DNA of 64,000 nucleotides from Bradyrhizobium ivorense (GTDB lineage: Bacteria; Pseudomonadota; Alphaproteobacteria; Rhizobiales; Xanthobacteraceae): the NCBI RefSeq assembly GCF_900696085.1, contig NZ_CAADFC020000004.1, positions 558,001 through 622,000 on the forward strand. The letters run 5' to 3'. Both the position numbers and the translations under genes were made by a program. This document shows positions 1 through 8,050 of the stretch, piece after piece (the stretch's first letter is position 1; each line of letters opens with the position of its first letter). The notes beneath the pieces were generated by a model that searched no databases, was not told where the DNA came from, and saw only the letters and a program-made list of their open reading frames with translations.

Positions 1-497
1 CGCAGCACGTGCTCAACGCCGAATATTTTGCCCGCATCGATGCGCTGAATTTCACCATGATGCATGACGACGGCCAGCATGTCGAAGGTCTCGAGGAGGC
101 CGACGTCGTCCTGGTCGGCGTGTCCCGCACCTCGAAGACGCCGACCTCGATCTATCTCGCCAACCGCGGCATCCGAACTGCAAACGTGCCGCTGGTGCCG
201 GGCATCCCGCTGCCGCACCAGCTCGAGACCTTGAAGAAGCCGCTGGTGGTCAGCCTGCACGCGACGCCGGAGCGGCTGATTCAGGTTCGGCAAAATCGTT
301 TGCTCACCATGGGTGACCGCGACAATGAAACCTATATCGACAAGCAGGCGGTGGCCGACGAAGTCGCCTTCGCGCGCCGCCTGAGCGCGAAATTCAACTG
401 GGCGCTGCTTGACGTGACGCGGCGCTCGATCGAGGAGACGGCGGCTGCGGTCATGAAGCTCTACAATGACCGTTTGCGCGCGCGGCCGCCGGAATGA
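1..497 (+). CDS. PEP synthase / pyruvate, phosphate dikinase regulatory protein (3' part)
   Basis: C-terminal part, about 164 residues, of a DUF299/PSRP-family bifunctional kinase-pyrophosphorylase; the start lies before the window. Family members add and remove a phosphate on a threonine of PEP synthase or pyruvate phosphate dikinase and so switch PEP synthesis. Visible landmarks are [12 protein letters not shown], the nucleotide-binding stretch [15 protein letters not shown], and PLVPGIPLP, all typical of the family's C-terminal half. The reading frame is open from base 3 to the TGA at 495-497. It ends 10 bases before maf. Whether the partner is PEP synthase or PPDK cannot be told from this fragment. 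Confidence 0.9.
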   Translation, partial: QHVLNAEYFARIDALNFTMMHDDGQHVEGLEEADVVLVGVSRTSKTPTSIYLANRGIRTANVPLVPGIPLPHQLETLKKPLVVSLHATPERLIQVRQNRLLTMGDRDNETYIDKQAVADEVAFARRLSAKFNWALLDVTRRSIEETAAAVMKLYNDRLRARPPE

Positions 498-507
498 TCG
501 CGGCCTC

Positions 508-1116
508 ATGAGCATCTGGCGCGGACAACAAAAGCTGATTCTTGCGTCGCAGAGCCGCGCGCGAAAAATGCTGCTGGACAATGCCGGCCTCGATTTCGAG
601 GCGCTGCCGGCCGATATCGACGAGCGCGCCGTGCAGCACGATTCCGGTCTCACCGCGCCGGGCGAGATCGCCGCGCTATTGGCGCGCGAGAAGGCGCTGT
701 TCGTCTCGAGACAAAAGTTAGGTCACTATGTCGTCGGTGCCGATCAGACGCTGGCGCTGGGCGAGCGTCTGTTCAGCAAGCCGGCGGGCCGGGCCCAGGC
801 CGCCGAGCAACTGGCCCTGCTGGCCGGCCGGACCCATGAGCTGCATTCCGCGGTCTCAGTCGCACGCGACGGCAAAACCCCCTTCACGGATGTGAGCGTG
901 GCCCGCATGACGATGCGCCGGCTCAGTGCGAACGAGATCGAGGCCTATCTCGACCAGGCCGGCGCCGCGGTGACCACCAGCGTCGGCGCCTATCAGCTAG
1001 AGAGCCTTGGCGTGCATCTGTTCGAGCGCATCGAGGGCGACCATTTTACCATTCTCGGCCTGCCGCTATTGTCGCTGCTGGCATTCCTGCGCAGCGAGAA
1101 ATTGCTCGCGGTATAA
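508..1116 (+). CDS. maf: Maf-family nucleotide pyrophosphatase
   Basis: A 202-residue Maf/Ham1-fold protein that hydrolyses non-canonical or modified nucleoside triphosphates (house-cleaning), historically called septum formation inhibitor. The N-terminal LASQSRARK loop (residues 12-20) and VVGADQTL (about 73-80, with the conserved Asp) are family signatures. The C-terminal GAYQLESLG segment differs from the GAYGIQG of dTTP/UTP-specific Maf enzymes, so substrate is not assigned. An upstream in-frame ATG at 466 would overlap the previous gene by 32 bases and add residues unlike the family. The ATG at 508 places the signature at its usual distance. It is followed 41 bases later by coaE. Confidence 0.9.
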   Translation: MSIWRGQQKLILASQSRARKMLLDNAGLDFEALPADIDERAVQHDSGLTAPGEIAALLAREKALFVSRQKLGHYVVGADQTLALGERLFSKPAGRAQAAEQLALLAGRTHELHSAVSVARDGKTPFTDVSVARMTMRRLSANEIEAYLDQAGAAVTTSVGAYQLESLGVHLFERIEGDHFTILGLPLLSLLAFLRSEKLLAV

Positions 1117-1157
1117 GTGCTGTTGACCGGCGAGAGGACGAAGAGATTGTTGATCCG

Positions 1158-1757
1158 ATGTTGATCCTTGGACTGACCGGCTCGATCGGGATGGGGAAAT
1201 CCACCACCGCAAAGCTGTTCGTCGAAGCCGGCGTTCCGCTGTACGACGCCGATGCCCAGGTGCATCGGCTGTACGAAGGCGAGGCGGCGCCGGCGATCGA
1301 GGCGGCGTTTCCCGGCACCACGGCCGGCGGCAAGGTCGACCGCGCAAAGCTGTCGGCGCGCGTGGTGCACGATGCCGCGGCGATGAAGCAGCTCGAGCAG
1401 ATCGTGCATCCGATGCTGGGCGCCTCGCGGCAAAAGTTCTTTGCCGATGCGGAGGCCGCCGGCGCGCCCGTCGTCGTGCTCGATATCCCCTTGCTGTTCG
1501 AGACCGGCGGCGAGAAGCGCGTCGATGCCGTCGTCGTCGTCACCACCTCGCCGGAATTGCAGCGCGAGCGCGTGCTGGCGCGCGGCACCATGGATGCGGC
1601 GAAGCTCGACGCCATCATTGCCAAGCAGATGCCCGACGCCGAGAAGCGCAAGCGGGCGGATTTCATCGTGGATACCTCGCACGGACTCGACCCGGTGCGG
1701 GCGCGCATCCGCGACATTCTGGCCGAGGTTGTTAAGATGCCGCAGCGGCGCGAGTGA
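1158..1757 (+). CDS. coaE: Dephospho-CoA kinase
   Basis: A 199-residue P-loop kinase for the last step of coenzyme A synthesis, phosphorylating the 3'-OH of dephospho-CoA. The Walker A motif [12 protein letters not shown] sits at residues 5-16, [10 protein letters not shown] (about 30-39) is the CoA-domain signature, and [10 protein letters not shown] (about 110-119) is the conserved substrate-binding segment. Length is normal for CoaE. It lies between maf and dnaQ in the same direction with short gaps, an order common in alphaproteobacteria, so co-transcription is likely. Confidence 0.95.
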   Translation: MLILGLTGSIGMGKSTTAKLFVEAGVPLYDADAQVHRLYEGEAAPAIEAAFPGTTAGGKVDRAKLSARVVHDAAAMKQLEQIVHPMLGASRQKFFADAEAAGAPVVVLDIPLLFETGGEKRVDAVVVVTTSPELQRERVLARGTMDAAKLDAIIAKQMPDAEKRKRADFIVDTSHGLDPVRARIRDILAEVVKMPQRRE

Positions 1758-1785
1758 TTCGCCCGCCTCCGGGTCCTGTCGTCTC

Positions 1786-2511
1786 ATGCGTGAAATCGTT
1801 CTCGATACCGAAACCACCGGCCTCGATCCGCTCCGCGGCGATCGGCTGGTCGAAATCGGCTGCATCGAGATTTTCAACCGCATGCCGACCGGGCAGACCT
1901 TTCACGTCTACATCAATCCCGAGCGCGACATGCCGGCGGAAGCCTTCGCCGTGCACGGGCTCTCGACCGAGTTCCTGGCCAGCAAGCCGCTGTTCACCGA
2001 GGTGGTCGACGATTTTCTGGCCTTCATCGGCGACACGCCGCTGGTGATCCACAACGCCTCGTTCGACATCAGCTTCATCAACGCCGAGCTCGACCGCATC
2101 AAGCGGGCGGCGATCCCGAAGGATCGTCTGGTCGACACGCTGCTGCTGGCGCGCCGCAAGCATCCCGGCGTGTCGAACCGGCTCGACGATCTATGCTCGC
2201 GCTATGCGATCGACAATTCTCGCCGCACCAAGCACGGCGCGCTGCTCGACGCCGAATTGCTGGCCGAGGTCTATATCGACCTGATCGGAGCGCGGCAGTC
2301 GCAGCTCATTCTGGCGTCGGAGGCGGCTGATGCCCGCTCCGGCAGCTACGGCGATATGCCGCGGCGGCACCGCGAAGTCCCGCTGGCGGCACGGGTCAGC
2401 GAGGCCGACCGCGAAGCCCACCGCGCCTTTGTCGCCACCCTCGGCGACAAGCCGATCTGGAACGATTACCTGCCGCCGCCGTCCGCGGCAGCCGCAGCGC
2501 CGGCGGCGTGA
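1786..2511 (+). CDS. dnaQ: DNA polymerase III epsilon subunit (3'-5' proofreading exonuclease)
   Basis: A 241-residue DEDDh exonuclease, the proofreading subunit of the replicative polymerase. ExoI is LDTETTGLDP (residues 5-14, Asp and Glu metal ligands), ExoII is HNASFDISFINAEL (about 89-102), and ExoIII is KHGALLDAELLAEVY (about 151-165, His and Asp). The tail beyond about residue 185 is low-complexity and alanine-rich, where the clamp- and alpha-binding segment would lie. The frame is open further upstream through coaE in another frame. The ATG at 1786, 28 bases after coaE, is the only start giving the family N-terminus. Confidence 0.95.
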   Translation: MREIVLDTETTGLDPLRGDRLVEIGCIEIFNRMPTGQTFHVYINPERDMPAEAFAVHGLSTEFLASKPLFTEVVDDFLAFIGDTPLVIHNASFDISFINAELDRIKRAAIPKDRLVDTLLLARRKHPGVSNRLDDLCSRYAIDNSRRTKHGALLDAELLAEVYIDLIGARQSQLILASEAADARSGSYGDMPRRHREVPLAARVSEADREAHRAFVATLGDKPIWNDYLPPPSAAAAAPAA

Positions 2512-2544
2512 CCGGTTATCCCGAGGCGCGCGGCCTCCCCATGT

Positions 2545-2670
2545 CCGTCGTCCTGGCGAAGGCCGGGACGCATTACCACAGGGTTGGGTTGTTAAAGAAA
2601 GCTGTGGCCCCAGCGTCGCGCAACAATAACCTTCGGTGGTTATCGGTCCCGTCCTTCGCCGGGACGACGG
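2545..2670. repeat. Palindromic repeat, family R1 (gtcgtcccggcgaaggccggg type)
   Basis: The outer arms ccgtcgtcctggcgaaggcc and the complementary ccttcgccgggacgacgg flank about 85 bases of variable centre. Related copies occur at 26133-26250 and, split by the insertion sequence, at 7861-7973 plus 9348-9376. It lies between convergent genes and could act as a bidirectional terminator or mRNA 3' end. Confidence 0.8.
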
Positions 2671-2700
2671 TGGGAGAGGCCGCGCGCCAAAATATATCCC

Positions 2701-2809
2701 CGTCACCCTGAGGTGGCCGCTTCTTCAGCGGCCCTCGAAGGGTCGACGGCCACCAGCCGGGCCGACTCATCCTTCGAGGCTCGCAAGAGCTCGCGCCTCA
2801 GGATGACGG
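2701..2809. repeat. Palindromic repeat, family R2 (cctgaggtg...cctcaggatgacg)
   Basis: It begins cgtcaccctgaggtggccgc and ends cgcctcaggatgacggg, with a conserved centre ggccaccagccgggccg. The same design and centre recur at 49196-49304. Function unknown; it is placed just downstream of secB. Confidence 0.8.
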
Positions 2810-2835
2810 GTTAGGCTTCAGGAACGCCAATCAGC

Positions 2836-3324
2836 TCAGCTCGGCTTGGCGCCGCTGGCGGCCTGGGCGGCGGCCTGGCGCTCCATGTTCTGGCGGTAGA
2901 GGCCGACGAAATCGACCGGATCCAGCATCAAAGGCGGGAAGCCGCCGTCGCGGACTGCGGTTGCGACGATTTCGCGGGCGAACGGGAACAGCAGCCGCGG
3001 GCACTCGATCATGACCAGCGGGTGCAAATTCTCCTTCGGCACGTTGACGATCCGGAACACGCCGGCATAGGCGAGGTCGAAGCTGAACATCACCTTGCCG
3101 CCGCCTTCGGCCTTGCCCTCGATCGACAACACCACCTCGTACTCGTTCTCGGCGAGGTTGTTGGCGGAGACGTTGATCTGGATGTTGATCGCCGGCTGCT
3201 GCTGCTGCGGGCCGAGCGAGGCCGGCGCGTTCGGGTTCTCGAACGAGAGGTCCTTGGTGTACTGCGCCAGCACGTTGAGCTGGGGAGGAGCCTGTTCGAC
3301 AGGTGCGCCGTTGCCGTTGGTCAT
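2836..3324 (-). CDS. secB: Protein-export chaperone SecB
   Basis: A 162-residue SecB: the tetrameric cytosolic chaperone that keeps preproteins unfolded and hands them to SecA. Recognisable segments are [19 protein letters not shown] (about 14-32), [12 protein letters not shown] (about 43-54), and the C-terminal [16 protein letters not shown] followed by an alanine-rich tail. A longer frame upstream exists, but the ATG at 3324 has a good AGGAG site 8 bases ahead and gives the family N-terminus. It is transcribed opposite to the Tim44-like gene, leaving a 400-base divergent region. Confidence 0.95.
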   Translation of the reverse strand: MTNGNGAPVEQAPPQLNVLAQYTKDLSFENPNAPASLGPQQQQPAINIQINVSANNLAENEYEVVLSIEGKAEGGGKVMFSFDLAYAGVFRIVNVPKENLHPLVMIECPRLLFPFAREIVATAVRDGGFPPLMLDPVDFVGLYRQNMERQAAAQAASGAKPS

Positions 3325-3725
3325 GAAATGTCTCCTGAAGCGATGCGCGAATGACAGGATGTCCGTCGGCACGCGCTAAGGTGTTGGAAATGCCGAATGC
3401 CGCGCGAACGGCTATCATAGGCCCGGCTTGCTCCACAAGGACGACGAAGGGGCACAAGCGGTGGGCCAAGGCGGATCTCCGCAGCTCTGCCCAATCCATT
3501 AACGGCTTCCTAAATTATTGAAGATGCGCGATTTCCTGGACGGGACGGGTTTCCCCTCGGCGGTAAAACCGCTACACTTGCCCGTGCCAAAAAGCGCCAT
3601 TGGCCGAGCATAGTTTCGTGCCTACATGCTGCGGACTTAATCGGTGATGTAATCTCTGCCGTTCCCCACCGGGAACGTTTGGACGGCCGGCCGGTTGCCG
3701 GCAGAGATCAGAAAGCGAATTCGAC
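3325..3725. other. Divergent intergenic region secB / Tim44-like gene
   Basis: No gene is evident in about 400 bases. It must hold the promoters of both divergent genes. The only structure noted is the inverted repeat cgttcc-N6-ggaacg at 3660-3677 (separate entry). Confidence 0.6.
3660..3696 (+). promoter_or_regulatory. Inverted repeat cgttcc-N6-ggaacg and possible ECF-type promoter
   Basis: Perfect 6-base arms lie at 3660-3665 and 3672-3677. GGAAC at 3672-3676 is followed 16 bases later by GGTT (3693-3696), one base off the GGAAC-N16/17-CGTT pattern of alphaproteobacterial EcfG promoters, and lies 30 bases before the Tim44-like start. It is suggestive only. Confidence 0.25.
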
Positions 3726-4430
3726 GTGGATATCTACACCATCATCTTCCTGGCGCTGGCTGTGTTCATCTTCCTGCGCCTGCGCAGCGTACTCGGACAG
3801 CGCACGGGAAGCGAGCGGCCGCCCTATGATCGTGCCGCGCCCAACGTCGTGCAGCGCGGCCAGGACAATAACGTCGTTCCGATGCCCGGATCGGTGATCG
3901 ACCAGCCGACCGCCGCGGCGCCGACTGAGCCGGTCGAGCCGACCGATCGCTGGAAGGGGGTCGCGGAACCCGGCACCGCCCTGGCGCAGGGCCTCGATGC
4001 CGTGGCCACCCAGGATTCCTCGTTCGATCCGCGGCATTTCCTGTCCGGCGCCCGTTCCGCCTATGAGATGATCGTGCTGGCCTTCGCCAATGGCGACCGC
4101 CGCGCGCTTAAGGATCTGTTGTCGACTGAGGTCTATGAAAGCTTCGAGACGGCGATCAAGGATCGCGAGAAGCACGAGCAGAAGACCGAGACGCGGTTCG
4201 TGTCGATCGACAAGGCCGAGATCGTCAATGCCGAAACGCGTGACCGTTCGGCGCAGCTGACCGTCCGCTTCGTGTCGCAGATGATTTCGGTCACCCGCGA
4301 CAAGGCGGGCACGATCGTCGACGGCAGCCCGGACAAGGTCGCCGACATCACTGACGTCTGGACATTCGCCCGCGACTCGACTTCCCGCGATCCGAACTGG
4401 AAGCTGGTTGGCACTGGAAGCGCTCACTAG
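3726..4430 (+). CDS. Tim44/TimA-family membrane-anchored protein
   Basis: A 234-residue protein with one N-terminal membrane segment (IYTIIFLALAVFIFLRL, residues 3-19), a proline- and charge-rich linker, then a Tim44-like lipid/peptide-binding domain from about residue 95 (FDPRHFLSGARSAYEMIVLAFANGD) to the end. Bacterial TimA proteins are bacterial relatives of the mitochondrial import motor subunit Tim44; their own role is not settled, with envelope biogenesis as the usual suggestion. Its place beside secB and ahead of mltA fits a link to the envelope. Its last 23 bases overlap the mltA frame, suggesting translational coupling. Confidence 0.8.
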   Translation: MDIYTIIFLALAVFIFLRLRSVLGQRTGSERPPYDRAAPNVVQRGQDNNVVPMPGSVIDQPTAAAPTEPVEPTDRWKGVAEPGTALAQGLDAVATQDSSFDPRHFLSGARSAYEMIVLAFANGDRRALKDLLSTEVYESFETAIKDREKHEQKTETRFVSIDKAEIVNAETRDRSAQLTVRFVSQMISVTRDKAGTIVDGSPDKVADITDVWTFARDSTSRDPNWKLVGTGSAH

Positions 4431-6042
4431 ACATCTGAGCTACGGACGCCTCGCCGTCGCGAGTTGCGCGCTCGCGGTGGTCTGCTCCACGGCGGCGATC
4501 GCTGCACAACATTACCGAACCCGGCACGCCGCCCCACGGCACGAGCACAGCCGCGCGCTGCCCTATCCCAATCTGGAATTGCCGCTGCAGGTCGGCGGCA
4601 GCCAGTATCAGCCGCTCGCCTTCGCCAATGTCCCCGGCTGGAGCGACGACGATCAGCTCGCCGCCTACAAGGCGTTCCGGACCAGCTGCAAGCCGATCGC
4701 GGCCCAGCACGGCCAGGCGGAAGCGAAGGCGCTCGGCGGCTCGCTGCGCGATCCCTGCCGGATCGCCAAGGGGCTGGAGATTTCCGACCGCGCCAGGGCG
4801 AAGGATTTCTTCGAGCAGAATTTTGTGCCGCTGCGGATCTCGCGGCTCGGCGAGGACGCCGGTTTCGTCACCGGCTATTACGAGCCGGTGCTCGACGGCT
4901 CGCGGACGCGGACCGACGTCTACAACGTCCCGGTCTATCGCCGGCCGTCCAATCTGTTCGTGCGCGGCAAGACCCAGGCTTCGGTCGGCCTGCCCAACAG
5001 CGGGCCGGTGTATCGCAAGATCGGCCGCCGCAAGCTGGTGCCCTATTACGACCGCGCCCAGATCGAGGACGGCGCGATCGCCGGCCGCGGGCTGGAGCTC
5101 GCCTGGCTGAAGAGCCAGACCGATTTGCTGTTCGCGCAAATCCAGGGCTCGGCCCGGATCAAGTTCGACGACGGCACCACGCTGCGCATCAATTACGACG
5201 CGCATAACGGCTACCCCTATACGGCGGTCGGCCGCATCCTGATCGACCGCGGCATCATCCCGAAGGATCAGATGTCGATGCAGAAGATCCGGGAGTGGAT
5301 GGAGCACAACCCCGACGGTGCCAACGAGCTGCGGCGGCAGAACCGCGCCTATGTGTTCTTCCGCGAAGTGCCGCTGTCGGACAAGGACGAGGCGGTCGGC
5401 GCCCAGGGCGTGCCGCTGACGGCGGGCCGCTCGATCGCGGTCGACAAGGCGCTGCATGTCTACGGCACGCCGTTCTTCATCACCGGCGAGCTGCCGATCG
5501 AATCCGAGCTGTCGAAGACGCCGTTCCACCGGCTGATGATCGCGCAGGACACGGGGTCGGCGATTGTTGGCCCGGCGCGCGCCGACCTCTATTTCGGCGC
5601 CGGCGCCGATGCCGGCAAGGTCTCGGGCCGCCTGCGGCACAACATGCAGTTCGTCATGCTGGTGCCGAAGGGCCTCGATCCGGTGGCGCGCGGCCGCAAG
5701 CTGCCGGTCCCGGACGAGCGGCCGTCGGCCAAGATCGCAAAACTGTTTCCGCAGACCGATCCTGACAAGGACAAGCCGGCGGTGAAATCGGCCGACCTGC
5801 CGACGGCAACGGTCGCCCGGAGCACGGCGAAGGATTCTGCAAAGGATCCGGCGAGGGAAACGGCCGGCAATGCGGCCAAGGGCCATCCCGCCGCGAAGGA
5901 TGCCCCGCCGGTCGGGACGACCCCTGTCGCACAGGCCGCACCTGTGGCAGAACCGGTGCCGCTGCCGGCAGCCCGGCCCGATATTCCGCAAGTTCAGGAG
6001 AAGCGGCGCTACCGGCGCACTCGCCATCACCGCTACCGATGA
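4408..6042 (+). CDS. mltA: MltA-type lytic murein transglycosylase
   Basis: A 544-residue peptidoglycan lytic transglycosylase (MltA plus 3D domains) that cleaves the MurNAc-GlcNAc bond with 1,6-anhydro ring formation. The N-terminus is a signal peptide or membrane anchor (LAVASCALAVVCSTAAIAA, about residues 15-33). GFVTGYYEPVLDGSR begins the MltA domain at about 153, and the 3D domain shows MIAQDTGSAIVGPARADLYFG (about 378-398, catalytic Asp expected in the DTGSAI stretch). The C-terminal 110 residues are Ala/Pro/Lys-rich low complexity ending in a basic patch. The start is a TTG at 4408 inside the previous gene; a later start would truncate the signal sequence. Its stop overlaps the smr start as ATGA. 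Confidence 0.85.
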   Translation: MALEALTRHLSYGRLAVASCALAVVCSTAAIAAQHYRTRHAAPRHEHSRALPYPNLELPLQVGGSQYQPLAFANVPGWSDDDQLAAYKAFRTSCKPIAAQHGQAEAKALGGSLRDPCRIAKGLEISDRARAKDFFEQNFVPLRISRLGEDAGFVTGYYEPVLDGSRTRTDVYNVPVYRRPSNLFVRGKTQASVGLPNSGPVYRKIGRRKLVPYYDRAQIEDGAIAGRGLELAWLKSQTDLLFAQIQGSARIKFDDGTTLRINYDAHNGYPYTAVGRILIDRGIIPKDQMSMQKIREWMEHNPDGANELRRQNRAYVFFREVPLSDKDEAVGAQGVPLTAGRSIAVDKALHVYGTPFFITGELPIESELSKTPFHRLMIAQDTGSAIVGPARADLYFGAGADAGKVSGRLRHNMQFVMLVPKGLDPVARGRKLPVPDERPSAKIAKLFPQTDPDKDKPAVKSADLPTATVARSTAKDSAKDPARETAGNAAKGHPAAKDAPPVGTTPVAQAAPVAEPVPLPAARPDIPQVQEKRRYRRTRHHRYR

Positions 6043-6629
6043 AACGCCCAGCGCCGATCCCCGATCTCTCCGCGCCGTCGCGGCGCAAGCGTGCGCTGAG
6101 CGAGGAAGAGCGCGCGCTCTGGGAGAGCGTCGCAAAACACGTCAAGCCGCTGCGCAAGAAACCGAGTGCCGCGAAGGCGCATGCGCCGGCATCTGAACCC
6201 GTTACCCACCACGTCGCGGCAAAGCCTGCTCCGGTCAAGCCGGCGGCGCCCGTCAAGACTGCGCCGGCGCCGCGGCCGCCAATCCCGCCGCTGGCGCCGA
6301 TCGGCCGGCGCGAGCGCGCAAAACTGTCGCGCGGCCGGCAGGAGATCGATGCGCGGCTCGATCTGCACGGCATGACGCAGACCCGCGCGCATCGCGTGCT
6401 GTTCGCCTTCCTCCAGCGCGCCCATCATGATGGGCTCACCTTCGTGCTCGTCATCACCGGCAAGGGCAAGGCCGGCAGCCCGGACACCGAGCGCGGCGTC
6501 CTCCGCCGCCAGGTGCCGGAATGGCTCAGCCTGCCGGAATTCCGCTCGCTGGTCGTCGGCTTCGAGGAGGCGCATGTCGGCCATGGCGGCGAGGGCGCGC
6601 TGTATGTGCGTGTCCGGCGGGCGCGTTAG
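6039..6629 (+). CDS. Smr domain protein
   Basis: A 196-residue protein with a basic, Ala/Pro-rich N-terminal half and a C-terminal Smr (small MutS-related) domain. The domain shows the signature LDLHGMTQTRAH (about 108-119), ITGKGKAGS (about 140-148) and HVGHGGEGALYVRVRR at the end. Smr domains are nucleic-acid-binding modules, many with nicking or RNA endonuclease activity. The cellular role of stand-alone Smr proteins in alphaproteobacteria is not established. The ATGA overlap with mltA shows one transcription unit. Confidence 0.85.
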   Translation: MKRPAPIPDLSAPSRRKRALSEEERALWESVAKHVKPLRKKPSAAKAHAPASEPVTHHVAAKPAPVKPAAPVKTAPAPRPPIPPLAPIGRRERAKLSRGRQEIDARLDLHGMTQTRAHRVLFAFLQRAHHDGLTFVLVITGKGKAGSPDTERGVLRRQVPEWLSLPEFRSLVVGFEEAHVGHGGEGALYVRVRRAR

Positions 6630-6703
6630 AGCGTGATCCGGAAAAGTGTGAAACGGTTTTCCCTCGCGACAAACGCGGGACGCGTTTGCGCGGAGATCAT
6701 GCT
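6629..6703. repeat. Palindromic repeat, family R3 (gagcatgatccggaaaag...gatcatgctc)
   Basis: It starts gagcgtgatccggaaaag, continues with an inner cggttttcc element, and ends gagatcatgctt. Similar copies lie at 36728-36776 and 58060-58107, with a diverged one at 43957-44005. It sits between convergent smr and a membrane-protein gene. This copy carries an extra hairpin, cgcgacaaacgcgggacgcg, in its centre. Confidence 0.8.
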
Positions 6704-6708
6704 TCCAA

Positions 6709-7845
6709 CTAAAAAGGCCGTACGATGCCGACGCGCGGGATCAGCGTGATGACCCAGCCGAAGATGTTCGTGTTGCGATCGTCCGGCGGGATCATCGACA
6801 CCTCTTTCGATGCAGGCAGCATCTTTACCGCATGCAGCATCAGGAACATGCAAACCGCCCAGTTCGAGATCCAGCGCGAATAGTCGAACACGATCGCGAA
6901 CATGATGAGATAGCCGGCGCCGATCATCACGAGCGCCGCGACGACGATCCGGCGGTGCAATTCACTCGCCAGCGCGCCGATCAGCCGCGCGAAGTATTGC
7001 CAGAGCGGCGTGTGCAGCCAGATCAGCAGCGCGAACACCGGGATGCCCAGGATGTTCGAGGGCATGCGCCCCCAGGTGTCGGCGATCTCCTTCGCCAGCG
7101 GCTGGTACCAGATGTAGCCGAACTGCAGCAGGTCGGTGCGCGAGGGATCGGCCATCCGGCCCTGCAGATGCCGGATGAATTCGTCATAGGGCACCGGCAC
7201 GGTGCCGGCGAATTGCGCGACCAGGAACAGGATGCCGACCGCGGCAAGCGCGCCGATCCCGGCCGCAAGGTTCAGCCGGGTCACGCCCTGCACGAGATAG
7301 AAGCGCAGCACCACGATGGCCGCGATCGTCGGCACGTACATCAGGACGAAGATGTGGTGGATCAGGATCAGCACGATCGAGGCCAGCGCGGCCGCGAGTA
7401 CATAGGCGATCGAACGCGCCGGGATCAGCAGCAGCACGATGGTCAGCGCGCAGCCATAGATGTCGAAATGGCCGAGCGTGTGCATGAAATTCTTCAGGAA
7501 GAACGGCGATCCCGCGATGAAAACGAACAGCGGAAGCTGCGCGTCATCGAAACCAAACGTGCGGCGAAACAGTTTTGCGAACAGGCCGAACGTCAGCAGC
7601 CAGATCGCGCCGGCGAGTGCAAACACCAGCCACACCGGCACCTTGTCGGTGAACAGCGCGACGACGGCGCCGATCAGCGCGCGCTTGGTGAAGCCGTAGT
7701 GGTAGTCGACCAACAGGTGGATGTAGGGGACGAAGGGCCGAAGCTGGATCTTGTGCAGGAACACCCCGACCAGCACGGCGGCGTTGATGGCCAGCAGCAA
7801 GCGCCAGGGGTTTTGCAGAGGGTTTTGCCAGACCCGTGAATTCAT
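6709..7845 (-). CDS. Multi-pass membrane protein of unknown function
   Basis: A 378-residue hydrophobic protein not assigned to a family. About eight to ten membrane segments are visible, for example LLLAINAAVLVGVFLH (N-terminus), VWLVFALAGAIWLLTFGLF, IVLLLIPARSIAYVLAAALA, IVLILIHHIFVLMYVP and VVAALVMIGAGYLIMFAIVF. Charged loops carry HYGFTKRALIGA and a periplasmic-type stretch with PYDEFIRHLQGR. The layout (short cytoplasmic N-terminus, many helices, FTKRALIG-like loop) resembles uncharacterised polytopic proteins near polysaccharide genes, but that is only an impression. The ATG at 7845 is preferred to a longer frame that would read through repeat R1. Confidence 0.75.
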   Translation of the reverse strand: MNSRVWQNPLQNPWRLLLAINAAVLVGVFLHKIQLRPFVPYIHLLVDYHYGFTKRALIGAVVALFTDKVPVWLVFALAGAIWLLTFGLFAKLFRRTFGFDDAQLPLFVFIAGSPFFLKNFMHTLGHFDIYGCALTIVLLLIPARSIAYVLAAALASIVLILIHHIFVLMYVPTIAAIVVLRFYLVQGVTRLNLAAGIGALAAVGILFLVAQFAGTVPVPYDEFIRHLQGRMADPSRTDLLQFGYIWYQPLAKEIADTWGRMPSNILGIPVFALLIWLHTPLWQYFARLIGALASELHRRIVVAALVMIGAGYLIMFAIVFDYSRWISNWAVCMFLMLHAVKMLPASKEVSMIPPDDRNTNIFGWVITLIPRVGIVRPF

Positions 7846-7860
7846 GAACCGTCCACTCTC

Positions 7861-7973
7861 GTCGTCCCGGCCGAGTGCGCGATTGCGCACGGGAGCCGGG
7901 ACCCATAGCCACCGAAATTGGTTCTTAGACGGGATAGCGGCCCGAGTCTTGTTCAATGCGGGCAGCGGTGGTT
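7861..7973. repeat. Left part of an R1 palindromic repeat, interrupted by the insertion sequence
   Basis: It begins gtcgtcccggccgagtgcgc and contains ccgggacccatagccaccg. It breaks off after gcggtggtt at 7973, exactly where the intact copy at 26133-26250 reads cggtggctatgggtccc. The missing right arm resumes at 9348, after the insertion sequence. Confidence 0.75.
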
Positions 7974-7978
7974 GATGG

Positions 7979-7992
7979 TGTGGACGGCCCCC
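7979..7992 (+). repeat. Left subterminal inverted repeat of the IS1111-type element
   Basis: The sequence is tgtggacggccccc, an exact complement of 9333-9346. A near copy of its complement, gggagccgtcc (one mismatch), lies at 8040-8050 directly before the transposase start. Confidence 0.85.
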
Positions 7993-8050
7993 TACGGCAT
8001 CAGTTGTGCCAGAATGAGGTTGTTGCAAATCTCAGACAAGGGAGCCGTCC

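Larger units (their letters stand above)
2512..2835. other. Intergenic region between convergent dnaQ and secB, filled by two repeats
   Basis: There is no credible gene in these 324 bases. The region is made almost wholly of two palindromic repeats (separate entries) that end the two converging genes. Short open frames here are the repeats read as protein. Confidence 0.7.

Noticed and set aside
2508..2770. Short open frames between dnaQ and secB
   Set aside because: They are palindromic repeats R1 and R2 read as protein.
4348..6135. A 595-codon open frame antisense to mltA, and similar long antisense frames (for example 993-1883, 9403-9748 region, 21975-23447, 41190-43526)
   Set aside because: High-GC codon usage leaves the opposite strand free of stops. 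Their proteins are Arg/Ala/Gly-rich without recognisable domains, while the plus-strand genes have clear families.
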